In this document: piece by piece, positions 11,117 through 23,555 of the stretch
Numbering within the stretch: position 1 is the first letter of the stretch
Layout: every line of letters starts with the position of its first letter
NCBI GenBank assembly: GCA_012976225.1
Contig: JAAVVG010000020.1
Coordinates: forward strand, 496,001-560,000
Length of the DNA stretch: 64,000 nucleotides
DNA from: Golubevia sp. BC0850
Lineage: Eukaryota; Basidiomycota; Exobasidiomycetes; Golubeviales; Golubeviaceae
Direction: 5' to 3'
Made by a program: the position numbers and the translations under genes
Notes under the pieces: generated by a model
The model's input: the letters and a program-made list of their open reading frames with translations, nothing else
Databases searched by the model: none
What the model was told of the DNA's origin: nothing

Positions 11117-12960
11117 CTAATTCTCAGCAAGGATAGCTTCGTTTAATTCTACTAGAGGTGCTAATTCACGAGGCTCGACTAGGTTGAATTCATTGATGAA
11201 GAGTAAGAAATGACGATAAGACGTGTTCAGATGGGCTATTGAGATTGCAGAAGGAAGAAAGTTGAAGTGAAGCGATCCGAGGGGAAAGGAAAGAAGATAT
11301 CAAAGAGAGGTCAGCTGGTTAGAAACGAACGTGCGACATCAACAACTTGACCTCCAGGTTTCTTCCCCAATATCATTTCTGCAACCCAATCCGAGGTTCC
11401 ATCACCTTTCTCAACAGAAAGTGCTATTACTACTAACCTTCAATGCTCAAAGCACAAATCTGTGCGAAATGATGATTGTAAACATGAGCATAAACTCTGA
11501 ATAACCTTCTCAAGATACTCTTGATGGTGCTCTGGAAGTTACTTGGGAAAGGGACTCCGATCTTTGAAGGAAAGACAGATTCATCGTCTAGTTGAGATTG
11601 AACCCATGTCATTAAACAATCTACGTAATCTGGAGCTGACATTTTGGTTGGTTTCTTGTAAAGTTGAGATTGAGTATCTTGCCAATGATATTCGAAACGT
11701 GGACCTGCGCACATGATTGGGCACTGAGAGGAAGGGAAGGGGAAGGTGGGAAAGGTCAGAGAAGGAGGGAAAGAATAGAAATATGAGGAGACGAGAGTGA
11801 GATACTTACCTCTCCTGAAGTACACTGGAAGGATTCAAATCGAAATCACGCCAGAATCAAATGGTGGGACAGATTTGGAAAGGGAACGAGGTCAGGTGGA
11901 TGAAAGACTTTGAGACTTGTTGAACCTTTCGGAGCAAGGATACTCAACGAATTCAGTGATAGTTCCATAAAGCATGTTCAGATGGTTAAAGAAATCCACA
12001 GCTAAAGGAAGACAAGAAGAAAAGAAGGAGTGTGAGTTTGTGTCGGACGATTAGGATCTCGAGGCCACTTGGCAGAGGCCATAATTCAGGACTACAGAGC
12101 AAGAAGACTCCAATCAGACAACATTAGAGTTTTTTTTCAGTCTTCGGGACTTATTTCTCGACTTTGTTAGATTCCTGAGCCGATTCAAAGCCAATTGTAT
12201 GCTTCCGCTACCTCCCTCCCTTTACATCTTTTGACTCTCGTTTGTCCCACGTTCCTCTCTTTGAAGCCAAGTCTTTTGAATTCTTAAGAAATCAAGAGAG
12301 AGCTCTCTGGGAGGCCTGGAGCGAAAGCAGATGGGAGGCCTGACCCATCTCCCTTCAGGAGAAAGCCCCAGAACTGACAAAATAAAGCCAGCTCCAGTAA
12401 TAATCCTCCTTCAACACCTCTGGATCTCACTCCTATGTTTACTGGGTCATATCCAGCCAGCTCAGCGCTTCCCTAGGTTGAGGAAACAGCCTTGATGGTT
12501 AAACAACACCGGCCCACAACACTCACTATTAACAGCCAACCATTCGTTCAAATCCTCTCCCTCCGGTAGAATCACAGCCATTCTCAAATTTCCACTTCCT
12601 AATGTCGCTTCTGCATATCGTTTGAGTTGACTGCGGGTGGGAGGGTAGGGGAAGGGATTTGAAGGTCAGTAGGTGCTACTGACCATCGTAGAGCTACGAT
12701 TGGTAAACTGACTATTGCTTTGTGCCTTCTGGAATGTTGCGTTTTGGTTTAAAAGTACGAGTCTTTGATAGACTGTCATAAGAAGGAGAGGATGAAGAGA
12801 TAGGGGAGAGCGGGCAAAGGGGAGGGATAGAACAACAGAACAGGCAGTTGGGTAGTTAGTTGTCTGCTTAAAGAGGTTCCTGATACCTACGCCTCTTCGA
12901 TCTAGATACCATGTAGTATTGAAGATCAAGTTCTTTCACTTACCCGAAGAAAGACGACAT
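11117..12960 (-). CDS. MOB1: Mob1 kinase activator
   Basis: Seven exons (12960-12944, 12772-12713, 12630-12527, 12001-11949, 11824-11810, 11723-11438, 11235-11117) give 217 residues, the normal Mob1 length. Mob1 binds and activates NDR/LATS kinases such as Dbf2 in the mitotic exit or septation pathway. The protein follows the family end to end: [13 protein letters not shown] near the N terminus, [41 protein letters not shown] with the zinc-binding cysteine region, [33 protein letters not shown] with the histidine ligands, and [13 protein letters not shown] at the C terminus. Exon 5 is only 15 bases and encodes CTSGE; it restores the conserved ITEFC...CPIM join, so I trust it. Exon 1 is 17 bases. 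Confidence 0.95.
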
Positions 12961-14364
12961 GATTGGGCCGTTCGAAACGTTGAAGTGTTGGTTGTTGATG
13001 TTGGGTCAAGATTCGTCAAGATTCGGCAAGTGAGTGTCTCGTTTCCATGTCGTACCACAAGATGCGTGAGCAGTCCGCAAAAGGGCTTTGTTTCTTTTCA
13101 TTTCAGACAAATCTATATCAAAAATAGTGAAATATCTCAAAAGCGGGAGGAAGGAGAGCGCTCAAGTTGTACCTCGACCTGTCCCTTCTCTTCCCTTCCC
13201 TTTCCACCATCTCTCCCCCCCCCTTCCCTCCCAGCATAAGATTGGCAACCTCAGATTCAAAACTTAAGGTTCCAAGCAGAGAGGAGAAGAGAGCCAGGAG
13301 AGAGAGAGAACGTCACGCACTCTTCCAGAGAGACCCTGTATATTGAAGATTTCTGCCTTTCTCCTTGATCTTGACGAGCAAGACTGGGCCGTACTGAGGT
13401 TTTAAAGGGTGGAGAAGAAATTGAAAGTCCAGCTGCTCAATTTTGAGACTTCGAATAAACATCCGACCTTGGAGAGATAGTTTCAACCAGCTTGCTTGCC
13501 TGAACAATTGACAAGACTCGAACCTTCCGAGAGACGTTGCCACTAAACAGGTTCGTATATAAAGGTCTATTCTGTGAGGGTTTATGGGCTTTGAGAAAGA
13601 AGAGGGTGGAATAACCCCAGAAAGAATCTCTTCTCAACTCACAAGTCACTACCGCTTCGAATTCTAACATCTCCCGAATCCTCCGCGACCCTTCGACTTA
13701 AGCACGAGAATCATCTTCAAACTTCTTGAGGGCTTTCATCTTCCCTCCTTTCACTTCCACACTGTTCTCAGCCGCTGGCTTTCGCAGGCGACGATCATCT
13801 TGATTCGTTGGACTCAAGCCACCAAAGTGTCTCTCGATCTCTTAGTGAATAAATCCAGCATCCCTTGGTCGATTGTTGAAGCCTCGTCGAATGGTGGTAG
13901 AAGTAGCCCCAAAGAAACCGGCTGTTGCATGGGATCCAAAGGTTTCAGACCTCTCTCTCGTGGCGGAATCTGTGACAGTGAGGTTGAAATCGATGCATCG
14001 GATTGCGAAATCCTGATTTTAGCAATTGGCAATTTGAAGATGGGATGAGAGGAGAGTTCAGAATGAAGTGAGTTGGAGGACCGAATGGACATGCTGACAC
14101 GTGGAGCAACCAACGGTTTTCAGAATTTTAGTGAGCGCCGCGGGAAGATTTTCTTCAATCTTTCTTCCAACCCATACATTCTCTCTTACACCGAGAACTC
14201 AAGAAAGCAGGTGAGTTTTAACCATTCTAGTAGTTTAAAGAAGTTCACAGGGTAACAATCTCAAATCGAAGCGACTTTTAATGCAGCAAGATTGACCTTC
14301 AGACCATTCTCTTCGTTTCTCTCTCTGTTCTCTCTCCGACTACCCTTCTAAAACTCACAGAAAG
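12961..14364. other. Intergenic between MOB1 and the permease, with unresolved minus-strand ORFs
   Basis: Divergent promoters of MOB1 (minus) and the permease (plus). On the minus strand, 14113-13814 and 13845-13698 contain two coding-like frames that overlap out of phase; the downstream one ends EDDSRA and a stop. No homologue is recognised and no intron joins them. A CT-rich stretch with runs of C lies near 13200. Confidence 0.4.
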
Positions 14365-16856
14365 ATGGCTTCTGAACTCAAGTTCAACGAGAAATCTTCT
14401 TCAAACACTTCCAGTTCTGAGGTGGATTTGGAAAAGAAACGAAGCCTAGCTGAAGATTTCAAAGGGAAAGGGCTAAATGAAAGACGACTAGAGAAAGAAA
14501 TGGGTTTGGTCGATGATGATGGAGATGGGACAACCACCAGGGGTCTCAAGCAAAGACATTTGTCTATGATCGCGTGAGTGTGCAGTCTGAGAGAGATGCA
14601 GCAATTTGCCGTTCGCAAGGGATGACTCACCCTTCCTTTACTGACGAACTTTTCTCCTCTGTCATTGTTGAAATCGTTTGTTCGAATTCAAAAATACATA
14701 AACCAAAAACCTGTCCAACTCGATTCAAATCGCATTCTACTCACTCAACGCCCTCCTTCGCTCTGTTCAAACAGGCTCGGAGGTACGATAGGAACAGGAC
14801 TCTTCGTAGGACTCGGTTCCGCACTCTCCGGAGCTGGTCCTGTCTCCACTTTGATCGGATACATGTTGATGGGAGCAGTCGTCTTCTTTCTCATGATCGC
14901 TCTAGGAGAGATGTCTACGCTCTTTCCAGTCAACGGAGGATTCGTGCAATTCGTTACCAGATGGATAGACCCAGGCTGTGGATTCAGCTGCGGATGGGCT
15001 TATTGGTTCTGTTATGGTATCACTCTTCCGACAGAGATCTCAGCTTCATCTCTGATCATCGGTTATTGGGACACAAACCAAGTCGTGCCGCCTGCCGTTT
15101 GGATCACGATTCTTCTCATTCTTTCTATTGGAGTTAATATTGCTGGAGTGAGATATTTTGGAGAATTCGAGTTCTGGTCAGTTTGAAGACTTCATATCAT
15201 CCGACGCCGGGGAGAATGGATTTGAGCTGGCTCTGTCGATTTCTCACTTCCATCTCTCTCCCTCCTCTCTGACTCCAGGTTTGCTCTCATCAAGGTTTGG
15301 GCTATCATCGTCCTGATCATTGTCGGAATCGTTCTAGATCTAGGTGGTGGACCAAGTGGAGATAGAATTGGATTCCGCTATTGGATTGATCCAGGTCCAA
15401 TGGCTCAGCTCTTCTGGACTGCCGATCCAGTCACGAATCAACCAATGGGTGGAATCTCTGGAAGCTTAGGAAGGTTCCTCGCCTTTTGGCAGATCTTTGT
15501 GAACGCTGCTTTCTCATTCGCAGGAACAGAGATCATCGGAATCTCTTTGGGCGAAGTTGAAAATCCAAGGAAGAGTGAGTGCTGCCTCTGCCGCAGGTTC
15601 GTTATGAGAGAGAGAGATTCAAGCTTCAGCGCCAAAGTGGCCACTCGATGTAGAGATGCAAGCAGCAGGAGAGCTGACGACCAACCATTTTCACCTCCCT
15701 CCCCCCTTTCTACAGATGTTCCAAAGGCTATTCGAAGAGTGTTCTGGAGGATTCTCCTATTCTACGTGCTGGCAATCTGGGTCGTCGGTCTTATTGTTCC
15801 GTACAATGATCCTAGATTGTTGACAGACACCTCTGACGCTAGTGCTTCCCCCTTCGGTGAGTCGAGAGAGGAGTTTAAGAGGCCAGAAGTTCCTCTCCCT
15901 GACTGTCCCTTCTCCTTCTCTTCAGTGATTGCCATCGACAATGCAGGAATCAAGGTACTTCCATCTATCATCAACGGTGAGCTGAACACAGGAATCTGGA
16001 CGTCGACTTCAAGAACCTAGGCTCTTCATCCCTTTCTTCTTCCTCGCTCCTTTCGTTTGCTAATCTCTCTCTCCCTCTCCCTCTCTACTTCGGACTTTAA
16101 ACAGCTGTCTTAATTGTCGCCACTTGGTCAGCAGCAAACAGTGATCTCTACGCCGCTTCACGTTCTCTCTACGGTCTCTCGCTCTCTCGTCAAGCTCCAG
16201 CAATCTTCAGAAAGTGTACTAAGCGAGGTCTTCCAATCTGGTCAATTCTCGGAACAGCACTTTTCGGACCTCTGGCCTACATGGGGATCGGATCAGTAGG
16301 AGCAGCCAAAGCGTTCAGCATCCTGTACAATCTGTCGGCCATCTCTTCAGTGGTAGTCTGGGTTATCATCCTCGGTACCTATCTTCGTTTCTTCTACGGT
16401 TTCAAATCTCAAGGGATTAGTAGAGATACTTTACCTTACAAAGCACCTTTCCAACCTTATGCTTCTTGGATCGCTTTCTTCTTCCTCATCATCGTTCTTT
16501 TCTTCGCTGATTTCGCGGTCTTTATCAATGGACAATGGGATGTAGCTGCTTTCTTAACTTCTTGTGAGTGAGATTTGGGTGGTCATTTTTCTTCTCAGCT
16601 ACTCGTAGGATATTCAAAAGGAGCAGATTTTTACTGACTTTCCTTTCTCTCCCACCTTCTTTTCCGTCCAGATGCTGCTGGTCCACTCGCTTTACTATTA
16701 TGGCTTGGTTTTAGAATCGCCAAGAAAACAAGGATGGCTTCTTTGAAGGAATTGGACTTTACGACTGGTATTAAGAAGTTGCAAGAAGAGGATGAAGAAA
16801 CTAAGGTCGACGCTCCGACTACTTGGTACTGGAAGGTTTGGGATTGGTTGATGTGA
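14365..16856 (+). CDS. Amino-acid permease (AAT/YAT family)
   Basis: Seven exons (14365-14573, 14775-15176, 15279-15574, 15716-15856, 15926-15976, 16105-16563, 16672-16856) give 580 residues, typical of fungal plasma-membrane amino-acid/proton symporters. The N-terminal cytosolic tail ends RHLSMIALGGTIGTGLF, the family signature leading into helix 1. Other family marks are GEMSTLFPVNGGF, the helix 6 region FAGTEIIGISLGEVENPRK, and VPKAIRRVFWRILLFY. About twelve membrane helices can be counted. The AANSDLYAASRSLYGLS segment before helix 9 and the TLPYKAPFQPYASW loop also match the family. Specificity cannot be assigned. The 51-base exon 5 is confirmed by the continuous reading VIAIDNAGIKVLPSIING. 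Confidence 0.93.
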
Positions 16857-17631
16857 AGAATCTGCTATTGATCTTTGTTTATCTTTTAGAGCTCCTATCA
16901 TGTCTCATCCAAATCGTTTGTTCTAATCTGCACTTGCTTCAATCTTTGTATCATCTCTGCATATCATTTATAGAATTTCAAGTTCCCCTTTCTTATTCCT
17001 TTAGACATTTTGCTACAACTGTCAAGGACATGCAAGCTTGGAAACAGAAATCTCTATGCGCATTCCCAAAGAATGTTAAACATGGAAAAAAATTAGCTAT
17101 TAATCAGAAACAGTAGGATGCTATTAGTAGCAAGTACAGCACAAAGCGGTGGAGAATTAGAGGTGGCAAATGTAATCCTCTTAAAGCTTCCCCCCCCCCC
17201 ACATTCTGCCTCTGTATCTCAAACACCAACTTTTCTTCTACCGAAATCTGTCAAGCTGTCAAAGCTTATTGCCACCTGCCTGAGATGCTGAGCGAAAGCG
17301 AGACGACTGAGAGCATCTTCTCAATCGCGCCATCGACTCATGGAAGGTATGCAAAACAGCAATTCCCACAATTCTCTCCTTCCCTCCTATTCTAAATTCT
17401 AAACCACCAATACTCCAAGACCACCTGGCCGGAATCGTCTCATAGTCGTGGAAGAATTCGACAGGTGCGCAGTATTAGGAGCTACATCTCCGCAGTCAGG
17501 AGAACGAAGCGATCAGAGACAAGCTTCATTTTTTCACCTAGAAAAGGAAGACCTCTTCTGTTTCTTCTTGTCCTCCCTTTCTCCCTTTCATTCTCCTTCC
17601 TCTTCATTTTATCCTCCCCTCATAAAATAAG
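16857..17631. other. Intergenic between permease and FAD oxidoreductase
   Basis: Holds the 3' flank of the permease and the promoter of the next plus-strand gene. A C-run lies at about 17190-17200 and a long pyrimidine-rich tract runs into the start codon at 17632. No gene seen. Confidence 0.5.
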
Positions 17632-19894
17632 ATGAAGCTCGCAGCCATCGTTCTTTTGGCTAGTCTCGCTTCTGCTACTCCTCTCACTTCCAAATCAAGC
17701 GCCGATTTCTGTTACCCAGGACAATCATGCTACCCCTCCCTAAAAGAGCTCTCTCACTTCAACCAGACAGTGGGAGGAAGGTTGTTCTCCCAAGTTCCGA
17801 TTGAAGCCGTTTGCTACGAGAGTGAGTAGGAGCACACCCTTGAGAATCTCCGCGTTCTCACCACTGACTAGAGTCGCAACTTCTACCGATGTTCTCCCTT
17901 CTTCAGACCGACCAGAATTTGACGAGAAAGCTTGTGGTCAAATGGCTAAAGATCAGACCAGTGGTCTTTGGAGGCGTGAGTCAAGCGGCGGTCGACGTCA
18001 CTTGTTCCATTTCAGTTCTCAAGTCCTGACCTCTTTTCCCTCTCATCACCTCCTTCTCTTGTTCAGTCGATCGATTTGCTGCTTACCAATACACCTCGAC
18101 CGAATCCTGTGGAGCTCTGAGCAACTGTACCTCTCTTTCCCCGACCTCCAATTCGACTTGCGGACAAGGTCGAATCGCTGACTACGCGGTTCATGCTGAA
18201 ACGGAAGAAGACATTCAGAAGTACGTCGAATTTGCGACCAAACACAATCTAAGAGTTGTCATCAAGAACACCGGACACGATCTCCTCGGACGAAGCTCTG
18301 GAAATGGAGGTTTCGCTCTTTGGACTTACAAGCTGAAGAACATTTCATTACACAAGGAATTCATTCCTCATGGATGTAAGGATACGATGGAAAACATCGT
18401 CACTGCTGATGCTGGGGTCATTTTAAAAGAGGTCAGTTGATGAATCGAAAGAGTCAAGCAGCGACGGATCTAAATCAGATCCTCTTTCTCTTCTTCTTCT
18501 TCTTCTTCTCCATCTCCTCCTTCAGATCTACAGGTTCGCTCATGAAAACAAAAGATACGTAATCGGAGGTGCTAGTCGAAGCGTTGGAATCGTGAGTTTT
18601 TGATCTCGCGAGCTGAATCTCATCCGCTCTTTTCTTACTCTACTCCTCTCTCCGTCTTAAACCAGGCTGGAGGCTACACTTTCGGAGGAGGTCATTCTTA
18701 TCTTTCCCCAGCCTACGGTCTGGGAGCCGATCAAGTCGTAGAGGTAGAAATTATCACTCCAGATGGACAACTCCGCAAGATCTCAAAGTGCTCTGAGCCA
18801 GATCTCTTCTGGGCTGTCCGAGGAGGCGGTGGTGGAACCTTTGGGGCCTCTGTCAGAGTATCTTATCGCTCCCATCCAGAGTCGAAGATCTTCCAGTTCA
18901 GTGCCGGCTCCATTGGTGTCAACAGTACCAATCAGACTTTCGCCGACGTTCTGAAGAACTACGTCGCTCTATCCCCTGAGATTCAAGATTTAGGAATAGG
19001 AGGAGCTTCTACTGTAGCCTACAAAAGCCTCAACATCAACTCGGTCGCTCCTGAAGACATCGTCTCTTACCAAGACTTCAAGTCTCTCTGGTCCAACTTC
19101 ACTAGCCTTCTCCTCAAGAACGACCTCATCAGAGACGAGAACACTGCTCTCAATGGATCTTCGCTCTTCAACAACTACACCAGCTGGTACGAGTTCTACA
19201 CCACGACTTTGATCTCTGGACCTGAACCTGAAATCGGCGCTGGAGGCGCAGTCGGCTCAAGATTGATTCCAAGACACTACTTTGAGGACGATCCTGAAGG
19301 TCTGACAGAAGTCTTGATTGGAGGTTTGAAAGCCAACCCAGCCTTTCTTCCAATGATCATCGGAGTCGCAGGTCCATCTCAAATCGCTCAAAAGGCAAAA
19401 GGATTCAACACGACCAGTGTCACTCCAGCTTGGGTGAGTTGAGATAAAGCAAGACTTGCGGAGCTGTTTTCTTGTCTATTGACTGATTGATGCCTTTTGG
19501 CCCCCCTGCCTTCCTGTCTTTCTTTTTTCCTCCGCAACAGTACAACTCAATCTGGCATATAATTCCCTTCGCTGGAATCGACGCTCTACGTGATTACACT
19601 CCGGACGGAGGAGTTTATTTCTCAGAGGTGAGCACCTGAGGCGAAACAGCTTTTCCTTACATTTTCTGCTTCAAATCTTTGACTTCTTCTGGCTTTCCTT
19701 TCGTCCTGATCTTTTCCCAGTCTTCTGACACTGAACCGGATTACACTTCAGCTTACTGGGGTTCTAATTATCCTGAGCTTCTTTCTATCAAAAGAAAGTA
19801 CGATCCAGCAAATTCTTTTCAAGTGTGGCATGGAGTCGGAGCCAACAACGATACCAGCTTAGAAGCTTGGAAATGCTATGCTGCAGCTGCATAG
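17632..19894 (+). CDS. Secreted FAD-linked oxidoreductase (berberine-bridge-enzyme-like)
   Basis: Seven exons (17632-17821, 17907-17975, 18067-18431, 18526-18591, 18666-19433, 19541-19627, 19721-19894) give 572 residues. A signal peptide (first about 16 residues, ending LASATP) sends it outside the cell. The FAD-binding part contains NTGHDLLGRSSG, where the histidine is the expected covalent flavin site, and GGGHSYLSPAYGLGAD. The position where berberine-bridge enzymes carry a second flavin-binding Cys reads ASRSVGI, so a single covalent link is inferred. The C terminus has the BBE motif (YWGSNYPELLSIKRKYDP). Several Asn-X-Ser/Thr sites fit a secreted glycoprotein. Related enzymes oxidise sugars, alcohols or alkaloid-like compounds; the substrate is unknown. 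Confidence 0.92.
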
Positions 19895-20789
19895 ACGATT
19901 AGACGACTTTGATCGCTTCGTTCCCAACTCACTATTTCATCATGTCTTTGCTTTTCGAACAATCTCGCCTCCTCCCTCATTTTTCCCAACTCTCTAGAAA
20001 CCTTCACTCCTTGTACCCTAGCTCCATCAAAACTTTGCATGAACAATTTATCTTCCTCCATTTCAATCTCGTCTTCGTTCGAGTCTAAAAGCAAACCTCT
20101 TTGAAGAGATCTGAAGGAATTTTGGGGAGTCATCTCCTCTGGATGTTGACGATCAATGGAGAATGGACCAAGTCGATGTGTCGATGCTACCCTCGAATCA
20201 ATAGTAACCAGACAACGCAAAACGGACGAATCCGAGGGATCGACTCGACTACTCGACCCAAACTAAATCAAGGGGCAACTTCTGGTGAGATCATAAGAGT
20301 GTTGTTGCTTAAGTCGAAGGCGTAGCAATGACAGACAGCTGATGTGGCGACTCTTGGTTTCAAAGATCCTGTTTTGACTCACATCTGCTCATATCCTCAT
20401 CTTGAAGAGGTTAACAGGCAACTAAGCTACAAGTCACAAGTGGATATGGTTCATCCGCATTCAGAAAGGACATCCCAATTTCGAACGTCGAGTCGATGAA
20501 TAAAAAAAGGCAACTGGGCCTATTTGAATTTGGAAAATCAGTATTCAAAAGAGAAATTACATTTGACTTGTTGGGTTTCGGTTACACAGTTGTTGGGAGA
20601 AATGAAAAAAGGGGGGGGGGGAGGGAACAGACGTGTTCAACTCTGAAAGAAAAAGCAAGGCATTGAAAGGGAAGAAGTAGATAAAGGGAGAGACTGAAAT
20701 TTCAAATTGGTCATTTGACCAAAAAGATGTTAGATGTGTTCGAGTCGAAGTAATCAGAGTTAGAGATCTGAAGCGGTAGTAAGCAGCTC
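19895..20789. other. Convergent intergenic region, no gene seen
   Basis: Lies between the stop codons of the oxidoreductase (plus) and HEM1 (minus), so it is mainly 3' flank of both. A run of about ten G occurs near 20611-20620. Open frames here are short and show no family match. Confidence 0.5.
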
Positions 20790-23144
20790 TTAAGCGTTAA
20801 CTTGAGGTTGAGAAACAGTCTCAGGAGTTGGAACTTGAAGGTTAACCTTTTTGACATTCTCCAAACCTAACAATTCATCATTCCAAAGAGGATTTGAATT
20901 TTCAGATTTTTCAGCTTGAGTGAAAAGATCAGCCAAAGGATCAGTTCCATCCCTAGGAGCATTTCTCAAATCCTTAACAGTTCTCAATCCAAGAGTTTTC
21001 CAAACCTTTTCCAAACTTTCAACTAAATGTTTAACGTCTTCAGAAGAATGACCAGGAGTAGGAGTGATTCTCAATCTTTCTAAACCTCTTGGAACGGTTG
21101 GATAATTAATAGGTTGAACATAACAACCATATTCTTCCAAAAGTAAATCACTAGCTGCTTTTGCTTTCTCTGCACTTCCCACTAAAACAGGTACGATATG
21201 AGATGGGTTGTGTTGTAATGGAATTCCAGCTTTAGTTAAAGAATCTTTAGTTTCTCTAGTTCTTAATTGTTGGATTTTTCTAGATTCGTTAGATTCCATT
21301 AGAACTTCAATAGCAGTGGTTGCACCAGTTAAAACTGAAGGAGGTAAAGTAGTCGAAAAAATGAATTGAGGAGTAAAAGATCTAATAATATCAATAAAAC
21401 GATTAGAACCAGCGATATAACCACCAACGTTTCCATAAGCTTTACCTAAGGTACCAGTAATGATGTCGATTCTATCCATAAGAGATCCAGGTAAGGATTG
21501 AGAATCACCAGCTTTTTCTTGAGTCTCCCAATCTAGATGTTCAGCTACCCCAGCACCTCTTGGACCATACATTCCAACAGCATGAACTTCATCCAAGAAG
21601 GTAATTGCACCATATTTCTCAGCCAAATTGATAGTTTCTTCAATAGGACCAACAGTTCCACACATAGAATAAACACTTTCAAAAGCAATCAGTTTAGGAG
21701 TCTCAATTGGATAAGAAGCCAATTTCTTTTCCAAATCTTCCATGTCGTTATGTTTGTAAACCACTTTTTTAGCTCCACTATGAATGATCCCTTGAATCAT
21801 AGAAGCATGATTAGAACTATCAGAAAAGATAACACATCCAGGTAATTTAGATCCTAAAATGGTTAAAGTTCCATCATTAGCAGCATAACATGATCCAAAA
21901 ACTAGAGCTCCTTCTTTACGATGAAGGTTTGCAATCACTTTTTCAGCTTTCTCAACATGTTTGTTATGACCTGCTATGTTTCTAGTTCCACCAGCACCAG
22001 CACCATAAGTCTCTAAAGTCTTTTTCATAGCTGATAAAACTTTTGGATGACGAGACATGTTTTGATAATCATTGGCACACCAGACGGTGATCTCGTCACC
22101 TTCGGATGATAAATGTCCACGAGGAGCTTTTCCTGCTAAACGATTGATGTTTGCGAAATAACGATAGGATTTGTCGGCGTGCTTTCCCATCAGTTCTTTA
22201 TGGTAGAAGGCTTCGTAATCGAATCCAGGTCCGGCTTTTGGCTTTGGAGTTGGTGGCATTCCTAATCCAGATCCAGGAGTACGAGTCTGGCGAGGGAAAG
22301 AAGGGAGAGGGATGAAAAAGAGACAGATACGAATGGAAATAGAGGGTAGAGAGGGAGAGGAAGGGGGTTAGCTGACTGACAGAAGTCTGGGGTGATGGTA
22401 CTTCCTCCTCCTCCTCTTCCTTGTGTATCCCTTCCTTCTCTCACCCTCCAACGTACGGCTGTTTTCCGCGGTGTTCTTCCTTGTGTACCCAAAAGCATGA
22501 CCCAATCGCAAGTGACTCACCTGAGGGGCAAATTTCTTCTTGGTAGGAGAGGCTGTCTGAGGAGCTCTTCCTACAGCAGCTAAACCATGAGCCTTGTCAG
22601 CGGCAGCTTGAGCTTGAGAAGCGAAAGGACAACCTTGCATTCTAGGATGAATAGCAGCATCATGAACGCTAGCCTGATTCTTTTGAGAAGGGCTTACGTA
22701 GGAGCGAGTTTGAGCTGATCCAGAGAATGGACAAGCTGCTGGTGCAGGTGCTGGTTGGGCTTGAACGAGCTTCTTGTTAATCAAAGAACGAGAATTGGTA
22801 GTCATAGATCTTCTTGAACCAAAGTGATTGTTGAAAGAAGAGTTACAACCCAATGAAGAAGGAGAGTAAAGTCCACCATGAGCGCTCTTCAAGAAGACAG
22901 TGGCTAAAGCGTTAAAAGCAGAAGGACTGGCTTTATTATCAGTGATGACATTGAATAATTGTAAACCATCTTGTTTAGTTAAAGCGTCTTGCATGATTGG
23001 ACATTGCTCTGCTCTAACAGATAATCTTGAATTCCCACCTTGTAAGGAAGAGCTTGACATTTTACGTAAAGTTTGAATTGGTGTACGTGCCAAGTAAGGG
23101 CATGACGTACGAAATTGACGCAGAGAAGAAACAGTTCTATCCAT
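20790..23144 (-). CDS. HEM1: 5-Aminolevulinate synthase, mitochondrial
   Basis: Two exons (23144-22521, 22286-20790) give 706 residues. The enzyme condenses glycine and succinyl-CoA, the first step of heme synthesis, in the mitochondrial matrix using PLP. The catalytic part starts near [12 protein letters not shown] and carries [14 protein letters not shown], the [16 protein letters not shown] block and the PLP-lysine site [13 protein letters not shown]. The leader of about 220 residues is basic and Ser-rich at first (SSLRQFRTS), as for import. It contains four Cys-Pro motifs (SCPYL, QCPIM, ACPFS, GCPFA) like the heme regulatory motifs that let heme block import of animal ALAS; that role here is inference. 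An in-frame upstream ATG at 23261 would add an acidic stretch unsuited to a presequence, so 23144 is preferred. Confidence 0.95.
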
Positions 23145-23555
23145 AATGACTTGCAATGAATTGAAGAGCGAAAGTAGGATGGGACGGGTAGAAAAGAAGG
23201 AGAGAGAGAGAACCTTGGGATTGATCAGCTCATTGCGCTCATCCTCCCATTGGTTGGCCAATCACCGACACTATTTCCTTCTCTTCCACGTAACAGTCAA
23301 TCATCACTAAGTTTTATCAATTGAGCTATTATGCCTTTAGCATTTTGAGTTTTTTGGTTGGTAGCGTAGTTATGTAAAATGCATAAGTTTTGGTGTGTTG
23401 AGGTTTTCTAATCTTCGTTGAACAAAAGAGAAGAAGGATGAAAGAGGTTCAAAGTACAAAAGAGCGATGTTAAAAAAAAGGTTAGGAGAACAAAAGTGAG
23501 AGAGAGAGAGTAGTAACGAGAATGATTGAAAGAGAGAGGAAGACAGAATGAGGTT
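23145..23555. other. Intergenic: HEM1 promoter and RPS1 3' flank
   Basis: Both neighbours are on the minus strand. A short GA-repeat occurs near 23500. No gene is seen. Confidence 0.5.
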
